35,708 nucleotides of DNA from assembly GCF_000426705.1 (NCBI RefSeq), contig NZ_AUFW01000021.1, forward strand, positions 1 to 35,708, read 5' to 3'. The stretch is from Spirochaeta cellobiosiphila DSM 17781. Lineage in GTDB: Bacteria > Spirochaetota > Spirochaetia > DSM-17781. Shown in pieces: positions 16,019 through 26,890 of the stretch. The stretch's first letter is position 1. Each line of letters opens with the position of its first letter. Under the pieces are notes generated by a model, which made no database searches, was not told the origin of the DNA, and worked only from the letters and a program-made list of their open reading frames with translations. Position numbers and translations under genes: made by a program.

Positions 16019-16906
16019 CTATTTCGATATTATATCCAAGATTCTCTCTAAATCATCCATAGAAAAATACGATATTTCAATTTTCCCCTTTCTAACTGTT
16101 CCTTTTAAAGAGACCTTTGTTCCTAAAAGATCAATGAATCTCTGCTCCATATCTTGTATATCAGGAGATTTTGATTTTGCTGTAGATTTTACACTATTTG
16201 ATGAAGAACTGGGCCGATTACCGTTATTAAGTGCAGAAGACATTGATTCTGTATCTCTTACATTTAAAGAGTTATCCACAACCCTTTTATACAGTATTCT
16301 TTGATCAGCTGGATTTACAACAGACAGTAGAGAACGTGCATGTCCTGCACTAATAATGCCTTGAGATAAAGCTGTGAGCATATCTTCAGGTAGTTTTAAT
16401 AAACGTAAAGAATTAGCTATAGTTGATCTATTTTTTCCTACACGTTTAGCGATATCTTCTTGTGATAAATCAAAAGATTTCATGAGATGTTGATACGCTT
16501 TAGCCTCTTCTACAGGGTTTAAATCTTCTCTTTGTATATTTTCGATAAGAGCAATTTCAAGAACTTCTTCCTCTGTAAAAGCCTTAACAATAACAGGTAT
16601 CTTTTTTAAACCAGCAATTTTCGATGCACGATATCGCCTTTCTCCTGCTATAATTATATAAGAATTAGGTTTATTACCTTTCTCAACAAGAATAGGTTGA
16701 ATAACACCTTTTTCCTTTATAGATTGTGACAACTCTAATAATTTATCTTCAGCAAACTCTTTTCGAGGTTGATTTGGATTAGCGGATATCTCATCGATGA
16801 GGACTTCAATAACAGTTGCTCCTTCAACTACTTTATTTATATCAACCTCATCTTCATTATCATCATTTAAAAGAGCTCCTAACCCTCTACCTAGAGCCTT
16901 AGACAC
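16019..16906 (-). CDS. parB: chromosome partitioning protein ParB (Spo0J)
   Basis: 295 residues: start MSKALGRGLGALL, then the ParB N-terminal CTPase domain with ENIQREDLNPVEEA and the GERRYRA box, a helix-turn-helix (LSQEDIAKRVGKNRSTIANSLRLLKLP) that reads parS, and a C-terminal dimer domain. Between about 222 and 240 is a Ser/Asn-rich linker. ParB loads on parS and spreads as a CTP-dependent clamp; two perfect parS sites lie 1.3 kb upstream of parA. The ATG overlaps the parA end by eight bases. A perfect DnaA-box match (TTATCCACA, 16272-16280) lies within the gene. Confidence 0.96.
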   Translation of the reverse strand: MSKALGRGLGALLNDDNEDEVDINKVVEGATVIEVLIDEISANPNQPRKEFAEDKLLELSQSIKEKGVIQPILVEKGNKPNSYIIIAGERRYRASKIAGLKKIPVIVKAFTEEEVLEIALIENIQREDLNPVEEAKAYQHLMKSFDLSQEDIAKRVGKNRSTIANSLRLLKLPEDMLTALSQGIISAGHARSLLSVVNPADQRILYKRVVDNSLNVRDTESMSSALNNGNRPSSSSNSVKSTAKSKSPDIQDMEQRFIDLLGTKVSLKGTVRKGKIEISYFSMDDLERILDIISK

Positions 16907-17654
16907 GTTCTAAAACCTCCTGAGCTAACTTTTCATAACTTTTAGCACCTATGCACTGTGGACTATACAAATTAATTGGGACAGAGTGAGAAGGAGCTTC
17001 ACTTAATCGTATATTTCTGGGAATAACAGTTTTGAAGACTTTATCCTTAAAATAACCAGAAACCTCTTGTACTACCTCATTAGCCAAATTAGTTCGAGAA
17101 TCGTACATAGTAAATACTATTCCACATATCTTGAGGTCTGAATTTATATTTTTTTGAACCTTCTTAATAGTCTGTAATAACAGACTTAAACCTTCCAAGG
17201 CAAAGTATTCACATTGTAAAGGAATTATAACAGAATCTGCTGCTGTTAACCCATTCAATGTTAAAACATCTAAACTAGGTGGTGAATCTATAAATATAAA
17301 ATCATAGTCATCTTTAACAGTAGCTAGTGACCTTTCTAGAAAATGTTCCCAGTCTTTGTATTCAACAAGCTCAACTCCTGCTCCGGATAAGTTAATATTT
17401 GAAGTAAGTATATCTAAATTTTTAACTACGGTATTTTGTATTGTATCTTTTACTTGAGCTTTACCAGACACAACTTCATAAATTCCATTTTTTGTCGAAT
17501 CAGCATTTACAGAACTAGACATATTCCCTTGAGGATCAAAATCCACTAAAAGAACTTTTTTTCCGCTTTCTGCAATATAAGATCCTAAATTAACAGATGT
17601 TGTAGTTTTACCTACACCACCTTTTTGATTAGCAAATACTATTGTTTTTCCCAT
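16899..17654 (-). CDS. parA: chromosome partitioning ATPase ParA (Soj)
   Basis: 251 residues, deviant Walker ATPase: MGKTIVFANQKGGVGKTTTSVNLG at the start (KGGVGKTT P-loop), FDPQGN, and FIDSPPSLDVLT. It lacks the N-terminal helix-turn-helix of plasmid ParA, so it is the chromosomal Soj type. It forms nucleoid gradients that move ParB-parS and in some bacteria regulates DnaA. First gene of parAB with its own predicted promoter upstream. Confidence 0.96.
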   Translation of the reverse strand: MGKTIVFANQKGGVGKTTTSVNLGSYIAESGKKVLLVDFDPQGNMSSSVNADSTKNGIYEVVSGKAQVKDTIQNTVVKNLDILTSNINLSGAGVELVEYKDWEHFLERSLATVKDDYDFIFIDSPPSLDVLTLNGLTAADSVIIPLQCEYFALEGLSLLLQTIKKVQKNINSDLKICGIVFTMYDSRTNLANEVVQEVSGYFKDKVFKTVIPRNIRLSEAPSHSVPINLYSPQCIGAKSYEKLAQEVLERV

Positions 17655-17686
17655 TTCATTCTCTATTACTATAAGATGTTTAACTT

Positions 17687-17715
17687 AGTATATAAGATAT
17701 ATAAGTAGCTGTCAT
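17687..17715 (-). promoter_or_regulatory. promoter of parAB
   Basis: On the minus strand ATGACA (17710-17715, five of six) and TATACT (17687-17692, five of six) are 17 bases apart, about 33 bases before the parA start. Confidence 0.65.
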
Positions 17716-17749
17716 GAGTTTATATATTCTTTTTTAACAATCTATAATA

Positions 17750-17778
17750 TTGACCCCTTGTTTTAAATTTTGGATAAT
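17750..17778 (+). promoter_or_regulatory. possible promoter of nfu
   Basis: TTGACC (17750-17755) and GATAAT (17773-17778), each five of six, are 17 bases apart. The leader would be very short. A second -10-like TATAAT at 17743-17748 without a good -35 is an alternative. Confidence 0.5.
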
Positions 17779-17795
17779 TTGACTAAGGAGTTTTT

Positions 17796-18023
17796 ATGAG
17801 AGAAAGAGTTGAAGCTGCTATCGAAGATGTCAGACCTTCCCTCCAGGCTGATGGTGGAGATGTGATTTTATTAGACGTTACAGATGATGGCATTGTAAAA
17901 GTACAATTGACTGGTGCCTGTAATGGTTGTCCAATGGCCACAGTTACTTTAAAACAGGGTATAGAACAGTATTTAAAGACAATTGTACCAGAAGTAATAA
18001 GTGTAGAAAATATTGATGCTTAA
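17796..18023 (+). CDS. NifU C-terminal-type Fe-S scaffold/carrier (Nfu)
   Basis: 75 residues, a single Nfu domain: RVEAAIEDVRPSLQADGGDVILL, then the cluster-binding Cys42 and Cys45 in GACNGCPMATVTLKQGIE. It carries a [4Fe-4S] cluster between subunits of a dimer and hands it to apo-proteins. TAAGGAG precedes the ATG. No other isc/suf genes are near; it is a single-gene unit divergent from parAB. Confidence 0.93.
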   Translation: MRERVEAAIEDVRPSLQADGGDVILLDVTDDGIVKVQLTGACNGCPMATVTLKQGIEQYLKTIVPEVISVENIDA

Positions 18024-18025
18024 GC

Positions 18026-18035
18026 TTGTGCACAA
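18026..18035. repeat. perfect palindrome just after nfu
   Basis: TTGTGCACAA is a perfect 10-bp palindrome starting two bases after the nfu stop, the first of several symmetric sites in this gap. Function unknown. Confidence 0.5.
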
Positions 18036-18071
18036 ACTGTTAGTAAGTTCACCATACATTAACTAGGTTGC

Positions 18072-18113
18072 ACTAATATTAGTCATTAAGTCCTTATAAT
18101 AACTAATATTAGT
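18072..18113. repeat. two identical 12-bp palindromes, possible operators
   Basis: ACTAATATTAGT occurs at 18072-18083 and 18102-18113. Each copy is perfectly symmetric and the centres are 30 bp apart, about three helical turns, so both face the same side. A TATAAT (18095-18100) lies between them on the plus strand, which puts one copy near -35 and one near +1 of a possible promoter. Both flanking genes end here, so neither is the obvious target. Confidence 0.65.
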
Positions 18114-18148
18114 ATTACACATATGATATTCTAAAAAAGGAATTAAAC

Positions 18149-18168
18149 TGTGGATAATTTGCGGATAA
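18149..18168 (-). other. tandem DnaA-box pair next to parS
   Basis: TGTGGATAA (18149-18157) is a perfect box on the minus strand. It is followed after two bases by TGCGGATAA (18160-18168), one mismatch away, in the same orientation. Confidence 0.55.
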
Positions 18169-18181
18169 AAAGAAAAGTGAT

Positions 18182-18197
18182 TGTTTCACGTGAAACA
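18182..18197. other. parS site 1
   Basis: TGTTTCACGTGAAACA, a perfect 16-bp match to the chromosomal parS bound by ParB. It lies between nfu and gyrA, about 0.5 kb from the parA start. Confidence 0.95.
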
Positions 18198-18222
18198 TAG
18201 TTTAATAAAAAAAGTGATCATA

Positions 18223-18238
18223 TGTTTCACGTGAAACA
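18223..18238. other. parS site 2
   Basis: A second perfect TGTTTCACGTGAAACA, 41 bp (about four helical turns) from the first and abutting the gyrA terminator. Confidence 0.95.
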
Positions 18239-18272
18239 AAAAAGGGAGATTTTAAAAATCTCCCTTTTTATT
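18236..18272. terminator. terminator of gyrBA (bidirectional)
   Basis: AAAAAGGGAGATTTT pairs with AAAATCTCCCTTTTT around 18239-18269, a long perfect stem with A and T tails on both sides. It ends gyrA (minus) and would also end any plus-strand transcript crossing parS. Confidence 0.9.
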
Positions 18273-18279
18273 ATTTTAG

Positions 18280-20730
18280 TTATTCTATTATGTTTTCTTC
18301 AGCGTCTTTTTCGGATTTTGCCAATCCAACAACTTTTTCACCATCTCCAGGAGTTACTATTTTAACACCAAAAGCAGTCTTCCCAAAAACAGATATACTC
18401 TGAGGATCTATTTTAATAGTTTTTCCAGAGTTGGTAATACACATTACATTCCAGTTTTCATCCACAGCAGTGACACCAATCACTTTACCTGATTTATCAT
18501 TTGTTTTATATGCACATTGTCCTTTAGTACCACGTCCATGGGGATTAAAATGATGATATTCTAATCGCTTACCATAACCATTTTCAGAAAGCAAAAACAT
18601 CTGCATGTCATCATTTACAATTGTTACACCAATTAAAGAATCATCATTTACAAGATTTATACCACGTACACCTCGTGTTACTCTTCCCATTGATCTGACA
18701 AGGTTTTCATTAAATCTTAAACCTAAACCATTCCTAGTAACCAGCATAACTTCATCATCACCATTCGTTAGTAATGCTGATACTAAAGTATCTCCATCAT
18801 CTAAAATGATAGCTCGAATACCTTTTTGCCTTGCATTTCTAAAATCATGTGTTTTAACACGTTTTGTTACACCATGTTTGGTTGCCATAAACAAATAGGT
18901 TTCTTCACTAAAATCTTTCAAGGAAACAACTGCGGTTATTTCTTCATTTTCTTCAAAATTCAATAAACCTTTTATATGTCGACCTTTTGAAGTCCGTGTA
19001 CCTTCTGGTAAATTATAGACTTTAGTCCAATAGGCATTACCTAAATTTGTTACAGACAAAATATAATCATGAGTATTGGCAACGAATATATCAGAAACAA
19101 AATCTTCATCCCGTAGATTGGCAGATTTAGATCCCTTTCCACCACGTCCCTGTAAATTATACAGTGAAACTGAGACTCTTTTGATAAAGCCGTCATTAGA
19201 CATGACTACAACCATATCTTCCTGTTGTATTAAGTCTTCAATATCAACATCATCTAATTCCTCATTACGGATCTCTGTTCTTCTATCATCACCATACTTA
19301 TTAGATATCTCAGTAGTCTCATCTTTGATTAAGTTGAATATTTTATATTCATTAGCTAACAAATCCTTACAGTATTCGATAAATGAAAGAACCTCTTGTA
19401 ATTCATCAATGATTTTCTTGGTCTCTAAACTTGTAAGTTTTTGTAATCTCATATCCAGAATAGCTTGAGATTGTTTTTCTGATAATTGAAACCTATCCAT
19501 TAGATTTAATCGAGCTTCAGAAACATTTCCAGACTTCTTTATTATTTCAACAACTTCATCAATATTCTCAAGAGCTATTTTCAACCCTTCTAATATATGA
19601 GCCCTTTCTTCTGCTTTGTTAAGATCATACTTAGTACGTCTTATAATAACATCTTTACGATGAGCAACAAAATAACGTATTTGATCTAAAAGATTTAATA
19701 ATTGAGGCTTACCATCAACAAGAGCTAAGTTATTAGCACTGAAATTACTTTGTAATGCTGTATGTGTATATAAAGTATTTAAGACAACATCAGATACGGT
19801 ACCTTTTTTTAATTCAATAACTACACGCATACCATTACGGTCTGATTCATCTCGTAAATCTGTAATACCTTCTACTTTTTTATCTTTTATCAAATCAGCT
19901 ATTCGCACTACTAAGTTTGCTTTATTAACCATATAGGGAAGCTCAGTTATAATGATAGCTTCTTTACCGCTTTTTATGACTTCGATATGATGTCTAGCAC
20001 GAACAACTATCTTACCACGACCATATCGATATGCATCATAAGTGCCCTTTTGACCAAATATAATGGCTCCAGTAGGAAAGTCCGGTCCTTTGATATATTC
20101 ACGCATCATATCTTCTATTGATATATCTGGATCATCAATATAAGCACAAATACCTGCACAGACTTCTCTTAAATTATGAGGGGCCATATTTGTAGCCATT
20201 CCTACTGCAATTCCACTAGCACCATTAACGATAAGATATGGTACACCAGTAGGCAATACTAAAGGCTCTAACAAACTATCATCATAGTTTGGACCAAAAT
20301 CGACTGTATCCTTTTTTATATCCTTCAGTATATCTTCAGTGATCTTATGCATTCTAGCTTCTGTATAACGCATTGCAGCTGGTGGATCACCGTCGACAGA
20401 ACCAAAATTACCCTGTCCGTTCACAACAGGATATCTCATACTAAAATCCTGGGCTAATCTAACCAAGGCATCATAGATACTAGCATCACCATGAGGGTGA
20501 TACTTTCCTAAAACATCTCCAACGATACGTCCACACTTTTTATACGCACGATCGGCTCTTAATCCCATTTCATGCATAGAATATAAAATACGCCTATGTA
20601 CAGGTTTTAATCCATCACGGACATCAGGAAGTGCTCTACTAACAATTACAGACATAGCGTAATTGAGATAAGAGGTCTTTACTTCATTTTCAATAGAAAC
20701 AGGTATAACTTTACCAGTTATTGGTTCCAC
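18280..20730 (-). CDS. gyrA: DNA gyrase subunit A
   Basis: 816 residues. Winged-helix breakage domain with the catalytic Tyr122 in AAMRYTEA, tower and coiled coil, then a C-terminal beta-pinwheel whose GyrA box reads QGRGGKG. Six repeats of the pinwheel pattern are visible (e.g. [40 protein letters not shown]), and the tail is acidic. The quinolone-determining region reads [17 protein letters not shown], and its numbering coincides with E. coli: Ala83 and Asp87. AGGAG precedes the ATG. It follows gyrB by 20 bases and ends at a shared terminator. Confidence 0.97.
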   Translation of the reverse strand: MEPITGKVIPVSIENEVKTSYLNYAMSVIVSRALPDVRDGLKPVHRRILYSMHEMGLRADRAYKKCGRIVGDVLGKYHPHGDASIYDALVRLAQDFSMRYPVVNGQGNFGSVDGDPPAAMRYTEARMHKITEDILKDIKKDTVDFGPNYDDSLLEPLVLPTGVPYLIVNGASGIAVGMATNMAPHNLREVCAGICAYIDDPDISIEDMMREYIKGPDFPTGAIIFGQKGTYDAYRYGRGKIVVRARHHIEVIKSGKEAIIITELPYMVNKANLVVRIADLIKDKKVEGITDLRDESDRNGMRVVIELKKGTVSDVVLNTLYTHTALQSNFSANNLALVDGKPQLLNLLDQIRYFVAHRKDVIIRRTKYDLNKAEERAHILEGLKIALENIDEVVEIIKKSGNVSEARLNLMDRFQLSEKQSQAILDMRLQKLTSLETKKIIDELQEVLSFIEYCKDLLANEYKIFNLIKDETTEISNKYGDDRRTEIRNEELDDVDIEDLIQQEDMVVVMSNDGFIKRVSVSLYNLQGRGGKGSKSANLRDEDFVSDIFVANTHDYILSVTNLGNAYWTKVYNLPEGTRTSKGRHIKGLLNFEENEEITAVVSLKDFSEETYLFMATKHGVTKRVKTHDFRNARQKGIRAIILDDGDTLVSALLTNGDDEVMLVTRNGLGLRFNENLVRSMGRVTRGVRGINLVNDDSLIGVTIVNDDMQMFLLSENGYGKRLEYHHFNPHGRGTKGQCAYKTNDKSGKVIGVTAVDENWNVMCITNSGKTIKIDPQSISVFGKTAFGVKIVTPGDGEKVVGLAKSEKDAEENIIE

Positions 20731-20750
20731 ATCTATCTCCTATATTTTGT

Positions 20751-22691
<1,941 letters not shown>

Positions 22692-22713
22692 TTATGTGCT
22701 TTAAGATTTGGGA

Positions 22714-22742
22714 AGTATAGAATTCTCCTTCAAAAAAGTAAA
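22714..22742 (-). promoter_or_regulatory. promoter of gyrBA
   Basis: On the minus strand TTTACT (22737-22742, four of six) and TATACT (22714-22719, five of six) are exactly 17 bases apart, about 44 bases before the gyrB start. Confidence 0.55.
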
Positions 22743-23084
22743 GGTTGGAAACTCCTTGTCAGAACGATCTTTTAGATGTACTATGGCCAACCTGTTAATA
22801 AGTTGTGGATAAATTCCAGTAAAATTCTGAATTTCAAGAGGATAACCCGAATTTTTATACTAATAAAGAATATAAATTCAGATAAATATTATTAAATAAA
22901 TAATTATATTTTTAAATCCTTATATAATAAATAAATATAAAAACAACTAAATTCATGATAAGTTAAATTTATGAGAATTTATGCAGAAAGATTTTGAATT
23001 TCTAGAGATATTAACATAGATTGGAGTATAATCTGCTTGTGGATAAACTGTTAAAAAGCTTAAAAAATGTAATAAGGAGGAAAT
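22743..23084. other. gyrB-dnaA intergenic region: strand switch, two DnaA boxes, AT-rich core
   Basis: The 414-bp gap between the divergent gyrB and dnaA genes contains no open frame worth calling. It holds perfect DnaA boxes TGTGGATAA at 22804-22812 and 23038-23046 (both minus-strand orientation), a very AT-rich stretch (about 22850-22985) that could serve as an unwinding element, and TATAAT at 23027-23032, the likely -10 of dnaA. The second box lies at or just after that promoter's start, as expected for autorepression by DnaA. Gene orientation diverges here, so this is the orientation-based oriC candidate. Confidence 0.6.
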
Positions 23085-24482
23085 ATGTCTAATCAAATTG
23101 ATTTAAGTCCATTTTGGAAAGAAGCTATTAATCAAATTCGTAAAGAATTATCCGAAGAAGAGATGCAGATATGGATAGATCAAACAAAATACCACTCCTC
23201 CTCTACATCAGAAATTATCTTGGAAGTACCATCCAAGTTTTTTATAGATCAATTAAAAAGAAGATATACCAATAAAATAGAACAAATACTTTACGAAATA
23301 TCCGGACGCAATATTAAATTAGGTTTTAATGTTGAAAAAAGAGAAGAAGCTCCACAAGTAATAGAGAAAGAAAAAATTGCTGAAGAATATCCTCTACCGG
23401 TTAACACAAAACATGATAGCAAACCTACAGTACTCAGGCATCATCCGAATCTTCGATCTGATTACACATTTGAGAGATTTGTTATTGGTGAAAACTCCAA
23501 CTTCGCAGCTAACGCCGCTATGGCAATAGCGAGAAACCCTGGAACTGCATATAACCCTTGTATGATATATGGTGGTGTAGGACTAGGTAAAACACATCTA
23601 ATGCAGTCCATAGGGAATTTCGCTTATAATGACAATACAAACTTAAAAATACATTACATAACTGCCGGAGACTTTATTGATGAGTTTGTTAATTGCATAC
23701 GTAATAAAAACATGCCTCACTTCAAAAATAAATATCGGAATGTAGATGTATTATTAATTGATGATATTCATGATCTACAAAACAAAAAGGAAACACAAGA
23801 AGAACTGTTTCACACTTTCAATGCCTTATATGATGCCAATAAACAAATGGTTTTTACTTGTGATAGACCGGTTTCGGAACTAAAAGATGTAACGGAAAGA
23901 TTAAGAAGTAGATTTGAGAGAGGTCTAAATGTAGATCTTCAAATTCCTAATTATGAAACACGTTTAGCAATATTGAAGAAAAAAATAGAAGACAAAGAAA
24001 ACATAAGCATAACTGATAATATTCTTGAGATTATAGCTAAAAATGTGACTACAAATGTCAGAGATCTTGAAGCTGCACTAGTAAAATTATCAGCCTATTC
24101 TGAATTAACAAATAAAACTGTCACTGTTGAGATAGCTCAAGATCAATTAAGGCATATTTTCAGTGGTCCAGTTCAGCAAAATATAACAATTGATTTAGTT
24201 CAACGTATTGTTTCTGATTATTTTAACCTAAGCCCTAATGATCTAAAGGGTAAAAAAAGAACAAAAGTCATAACTTTTCCAAGACAAATTGCCATGTATA
24301 TAGTTCGTGAAATTACTGAGTTCTCTACTACTGAAGTGGGATTAGAATTTGGAGGTAGAGATCATACAACAGTAATGCATGCCTGTACAAAAATTGAAGA
24401 TAGAATGATGCAGGACCCTACTTTGGAGTCTACGATCAATCAATTAATCCGTTCAGTAAGAGAATATGGTACAGGTTCTTAA
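23085..24482 (+). CDS. dnaA: chromosomal replication initiator DnaA
   Basis: 465 residues. Domain I (FWKEAINQIRKELSEEEMQIWI), a short linker, AAA+ domain III with Walker A GGVGLGKTHL (about 162-171), Walker B VLLIDDIH and the sensor/arginine-finger region RLRSRFERG, and DNA-binding domain IV with the signature GGRDHTTVMHACTKI. AAGGAGG precedes the ATG. It begins the plus-strand run that continues with dnaN-recF-dciA. One variation: DDIH where most DnaA proteins have DDIQ. Confidence 0.98.
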   Translation: MSNQIDLSPFWKEAINQIRKELSEEEMQIWIDQTKYHSSSTSEIILEVPSKFFIDQLKRRYTNKIEQILYEISGRNIKLGFNVEKREEAPQVIEKEKIAEEYPLPVNTKHDSKPTVLRHHPNLRSDYTFERFVIGENSNFAANAAMAIARNPGTAYNPCMIYGGVGLGKTHLMQSIGNFAYNDNTNLKIHYITAGDFIDEFVNCIRNKNMPHFKNKYRNVDVLLIDDIHDLQNKKETQEELFHTFNALYDANKQMVFTCDRPVSELKDVTERLRSRFERGLNVDLQIPNYETRLAILKKKIEDKENISITDNILEIIAKNVTTNVRDLEAALVKLSAYSELTNKTVTVEIAQDQLRHIFSGPVQQNITIDLVQRIVSDYFNLSPNDLKGKKRTKVITFPRQIAMYIVREITEFSTTEVGLEFGGRDHTTVMHACTKIEDRMMQDPTLESTINQLIRSVREYGTGS

Positions 24483-24487
24483 AAACT

Positions 24488-24496
24488 TGTGGAAAA
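24488..24496 (-). other. imperfect DnaA box in dnaA-dnaN gap
   Basis: TGTGGAAAA, one mismatch from TGTGGATAA, lies six bases after the dnaA stop. The rest of the 220-bp gap is AT-rich and shows no further box. Confidence 0.35.
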
Positions 24497-24701
24497 GTAA
24501 GCATACTAAGTGGAAAATCTTTTGATTATTGTTCATTATAAAAATAAATTCTGAATATGTGAATTTACTGTTATAGTTATACAGTAGTTTGTCTACAGAA
24601 TAAAATTTATTATGATAAGAGTTTATTAGGGTTTTACACATATCAACAGGCCCTATTACTACTACTACTTATAAATTATAAAATTCTTATAGGAGTAAGA
24701 T

Positions 24702-25808
24702 ATGCGATTTATCTGTGAAAAAAGCGTTATATTAAAAGAAATTTCAATTGCACAAGAGATAATTTCATCACGTAATGCTCTATCCATATTATCAAACGTA
24801 TTAATTGAAGCTGATAATAACACCCTCATCATAAAAGCAACCGATTTAAAGGTAGGTTTTGAAACAAGGATACCTGTTGAAGTAGAAACTCCTGGTACAA
24901 CTACGATTTTTTGTGACAAATTTTTAGGTATTTTACGATCTCTTCCTGAAGGTGAAGTAATCTTTGATCACACAGAAAATGGCAGATTAATCATAACTCC
25001 TCTAGAAAAGAAAATTGATTTCCAATTAAAGAGTATACCCAGTGATAAATTCCCCGAAATACAGGAAATACCTGATGATAATTACTTTGAAATTCCTCAA
25101 GAATTTTTAAATCAAATGGTTCAACAAACGATATTTGCTATCAGTGATGATGAAACACGATATTTTATGAATGGTGTTTATATGGAAAAGCAGGAAAACA
25201 AACTTGTAATGGTAGCCACTGATGGTAGAAGATTATCTTATATAGAAAAGGAAATCGAAACTCCTTTACCTGATTTTGCTGGAATAATCATACCTCCCAA
25301 AATTCTAACTTTAATCAAGAAATTATCTTCAGGCGAAGGTTCAATTGAGATTGCTATCAATGATAAGACTATATATACCAGATTTGATAATCTCAAAATA
25401 TCTTCAACTTTGATAGAAGGCCAATTTCCTAACTATTCAAGAGTTATTCCTGAATATCAAGAACACAATGTACTTGTTCAAAAATCTGTTTTAAATGATG
25501 CATTAAAGAGAGTTAGTCTATTAGCTGAACAAAAATCTAGAAGGATATACCTTACTGTTGGTCAAGGTATTATGACATTAAGTTCAGAAGAAAGTGAAAT
25601 TGGTCACGCCAAAGAAGAAATACCTTGTGAATATGAAGGCCAAGAATACACAATAGCTTTAAATTATGTTTATTTACAGGATCCTTTAAAGGTTGTTAAT
25701 TCAGAAGGATTAATATTCCAATTTACCGAACCAAGCCGTGCTGTTACTATAAGATCAAATCCTGAATCTGAGTATTTTCATATAGTTATGCCCATGCAAA
25801 TGGATTAA
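24702..25808 (+). CDS. dnaN: DNA polymerase III beta subunit (sliding clamp)
   Basis: 368 residues in three clamp folds: MRFICEKSVILKEISIAQEIISSRNALSIL, the ATDLKVGFETRI segment, MVATDGRRLSYIE in domain II and the C-terminal YFHIVMPMQM, the conserved end. Ring-shaped processivity factor for Pol III; the gamma/tau loader is encoded by dnaX in this window. TAGGAG precedes the ATG. The stop overlaps the recF ATG (TAATG). Confidence 0.97.
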   Translation: MRFICEKSVILKEISIAQEIISSRNALSILSNVLIEADNNTLIIKATDLKVGFETRIPVEVETPGTTTIFCDKFLGILRSLPEGEVIFDHTENGRLIITPLEKKIDFQLKSIPSDKFPEIQEIPDDNYFEIPQEFLNQMVQQTIFAISDDETRYFMNGVYMEKQENKLVMVATDGRRLSYIEKEIETPLPDFAGIIIPPKILTLIKKLSSGEGSIEIAINDKTIYTRFDNLKISSTLIEGQFPNYSRVIPEYQEHNVLVQKSVLNDALKRVSLLAEQKSRRIYLTVGQGIMTLSSEESEIGHAKEEIPCEYEGQEYTIALNYVYLQDPLKVVNSEGLIFQFTEPSRAVTIRSNPESEYFHIVMPMQMD

Positions 25809-26890
25809 TGCCTTTTAATAACATCAAATTATATAATTTTCGTAACCTTCTAGACAAAGAGATCTCCCTAAACGGTCGGGAGATCTTTCTTATAGGTGAA
25901 AATGGTCAAGGAAAAACAAATTTCTTGGAAGCAATATATGTTCTGTGTTATGGATCAAGTTTTAGAACAAAACAGGATAAGATTCTTATAAAAAATCAAA
26001 AAGACGATTTTTCTGCCATAGGACAATACTTTCAAGATGAAATGGAACATAAAATACACTTTAAACTACAAAAGGGTAAAAAAAGTATCCTGATTGATGA
26101 CAAACAATTACGGGATAGAAAAGAACTAATCTGGAAATTGCCATGTATTGTTTTTAGTCATGAGGATATTTTTCTTGTATCAGGAACACCAGAGGAAAGA
26201 AGAAACTTTTTTGATCAAACATTAAGTTTATATGATCCTGACTATATAGATTTACTAAGAGAATACAAAAAAATTTTGAAACATCGAAATATTGTATTAA
26301 AACGTAATGAGAAAGAATTGATAGATATACTAAATATCCAAATCGTTTCCAAAGGCTTGGAATTACGTAATTATAGATCTGCTATCACTAAAAAATTCAA
26401 CAAAGTATTTAGTCAATTGTTCAAATATGTTAGTCAGTTGGAATCAGACTTATTCATTGAATATAAACCTAGTTGGAAAGAGAATGACACTTCTGTGATT
26501 ATTAAAAACCTAGAAAGAAAATTTGAACAAGAGAACATATTAGGAATTACCACATCTGGTCCCCATAGGGATAACTATAGGTTTATTATGGAGGGAAAAG
26601 ATTTTTCTCAATTGGCATCAACAGGACAATCTCGACTGATTAGTTTAATTTTAAAAGTTGCACAAGGAGTGTTTTTCACACAAGAAACAGGAAAAAAACC
26701 AATTTTGCTTCTGGATGATGTTCTCTTAGAGTTAGATAGCAAAAAAAGAGCTCGTTTTCTTGAAGTAATTCCAGAATATGACCAAGCTTTTTTTACTTTT
26801 CTTCCTGATATGGCTAATTTAAGCTACAGGAAAGATGATACTATTGTATACTCAGTTGAATCAGGAGACTTTATTACATATGAAAAATGA
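25808..26890 (+). CDS. recF: recombination/gap-repair ATPase RecF
   Basis: 360 residues, SMC-like ABC ATPase: Walker A GENGQGKTNF (about 32-41), a signature region STGQSRLISLILKVAQG, and Walker B KPILLLDDVLLELD. It binds gapped DNA and acts with RecR, which is encoded elsewhere in this window. Start codon overlaps the dnaN stop by one base; its own end overlaps the next gene by 11 bases. Confidence 0.96.
   Translation: MPFNNIKLYNFRNLLDKEISLNGREIFLIGENGQGKTNFLEAIYVLCYGSSFRTKQDKILIKNQKDDFSAIGQYFQDEMEHKIHFKLQKGKKSILIDDKQLRDRKELIWKLPCIVFSHEDIFLVSGTPEERRNFFDQTLSLYDPDYIDLLREYKKILKHRNIVLKRNEKELIDILNIQIVSKGLELRNYRSAITKKFNKVFSQLFKYVSQLESDLFIEYKPSWKENDTSVIIKNLERKFEQENILGITTSGPHRDNYRFIMEGKDFSQLASTGQSRLISLILKVAQGVFFTQETGKKPILLLDDVLLELDSKKRARFLEVIPEYDQAFFTFLPDMANLSYRKDDTIVYSVESGDFITYEK

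Noticed and set aside
18605-19468. Plus-strand frames of 97 and 130 residues within gyrA
   Set aside because: Antisense shadows of the conserved gyrA coding sequence; Ser/Thr-rich and without motifs.
24482-24701. dnaA-dnaN gap as the origin
   Set aside because: Only one imperfect DnaA box was found, far fewer than at 30.7 kb, and no repeated iteron-like sequence.
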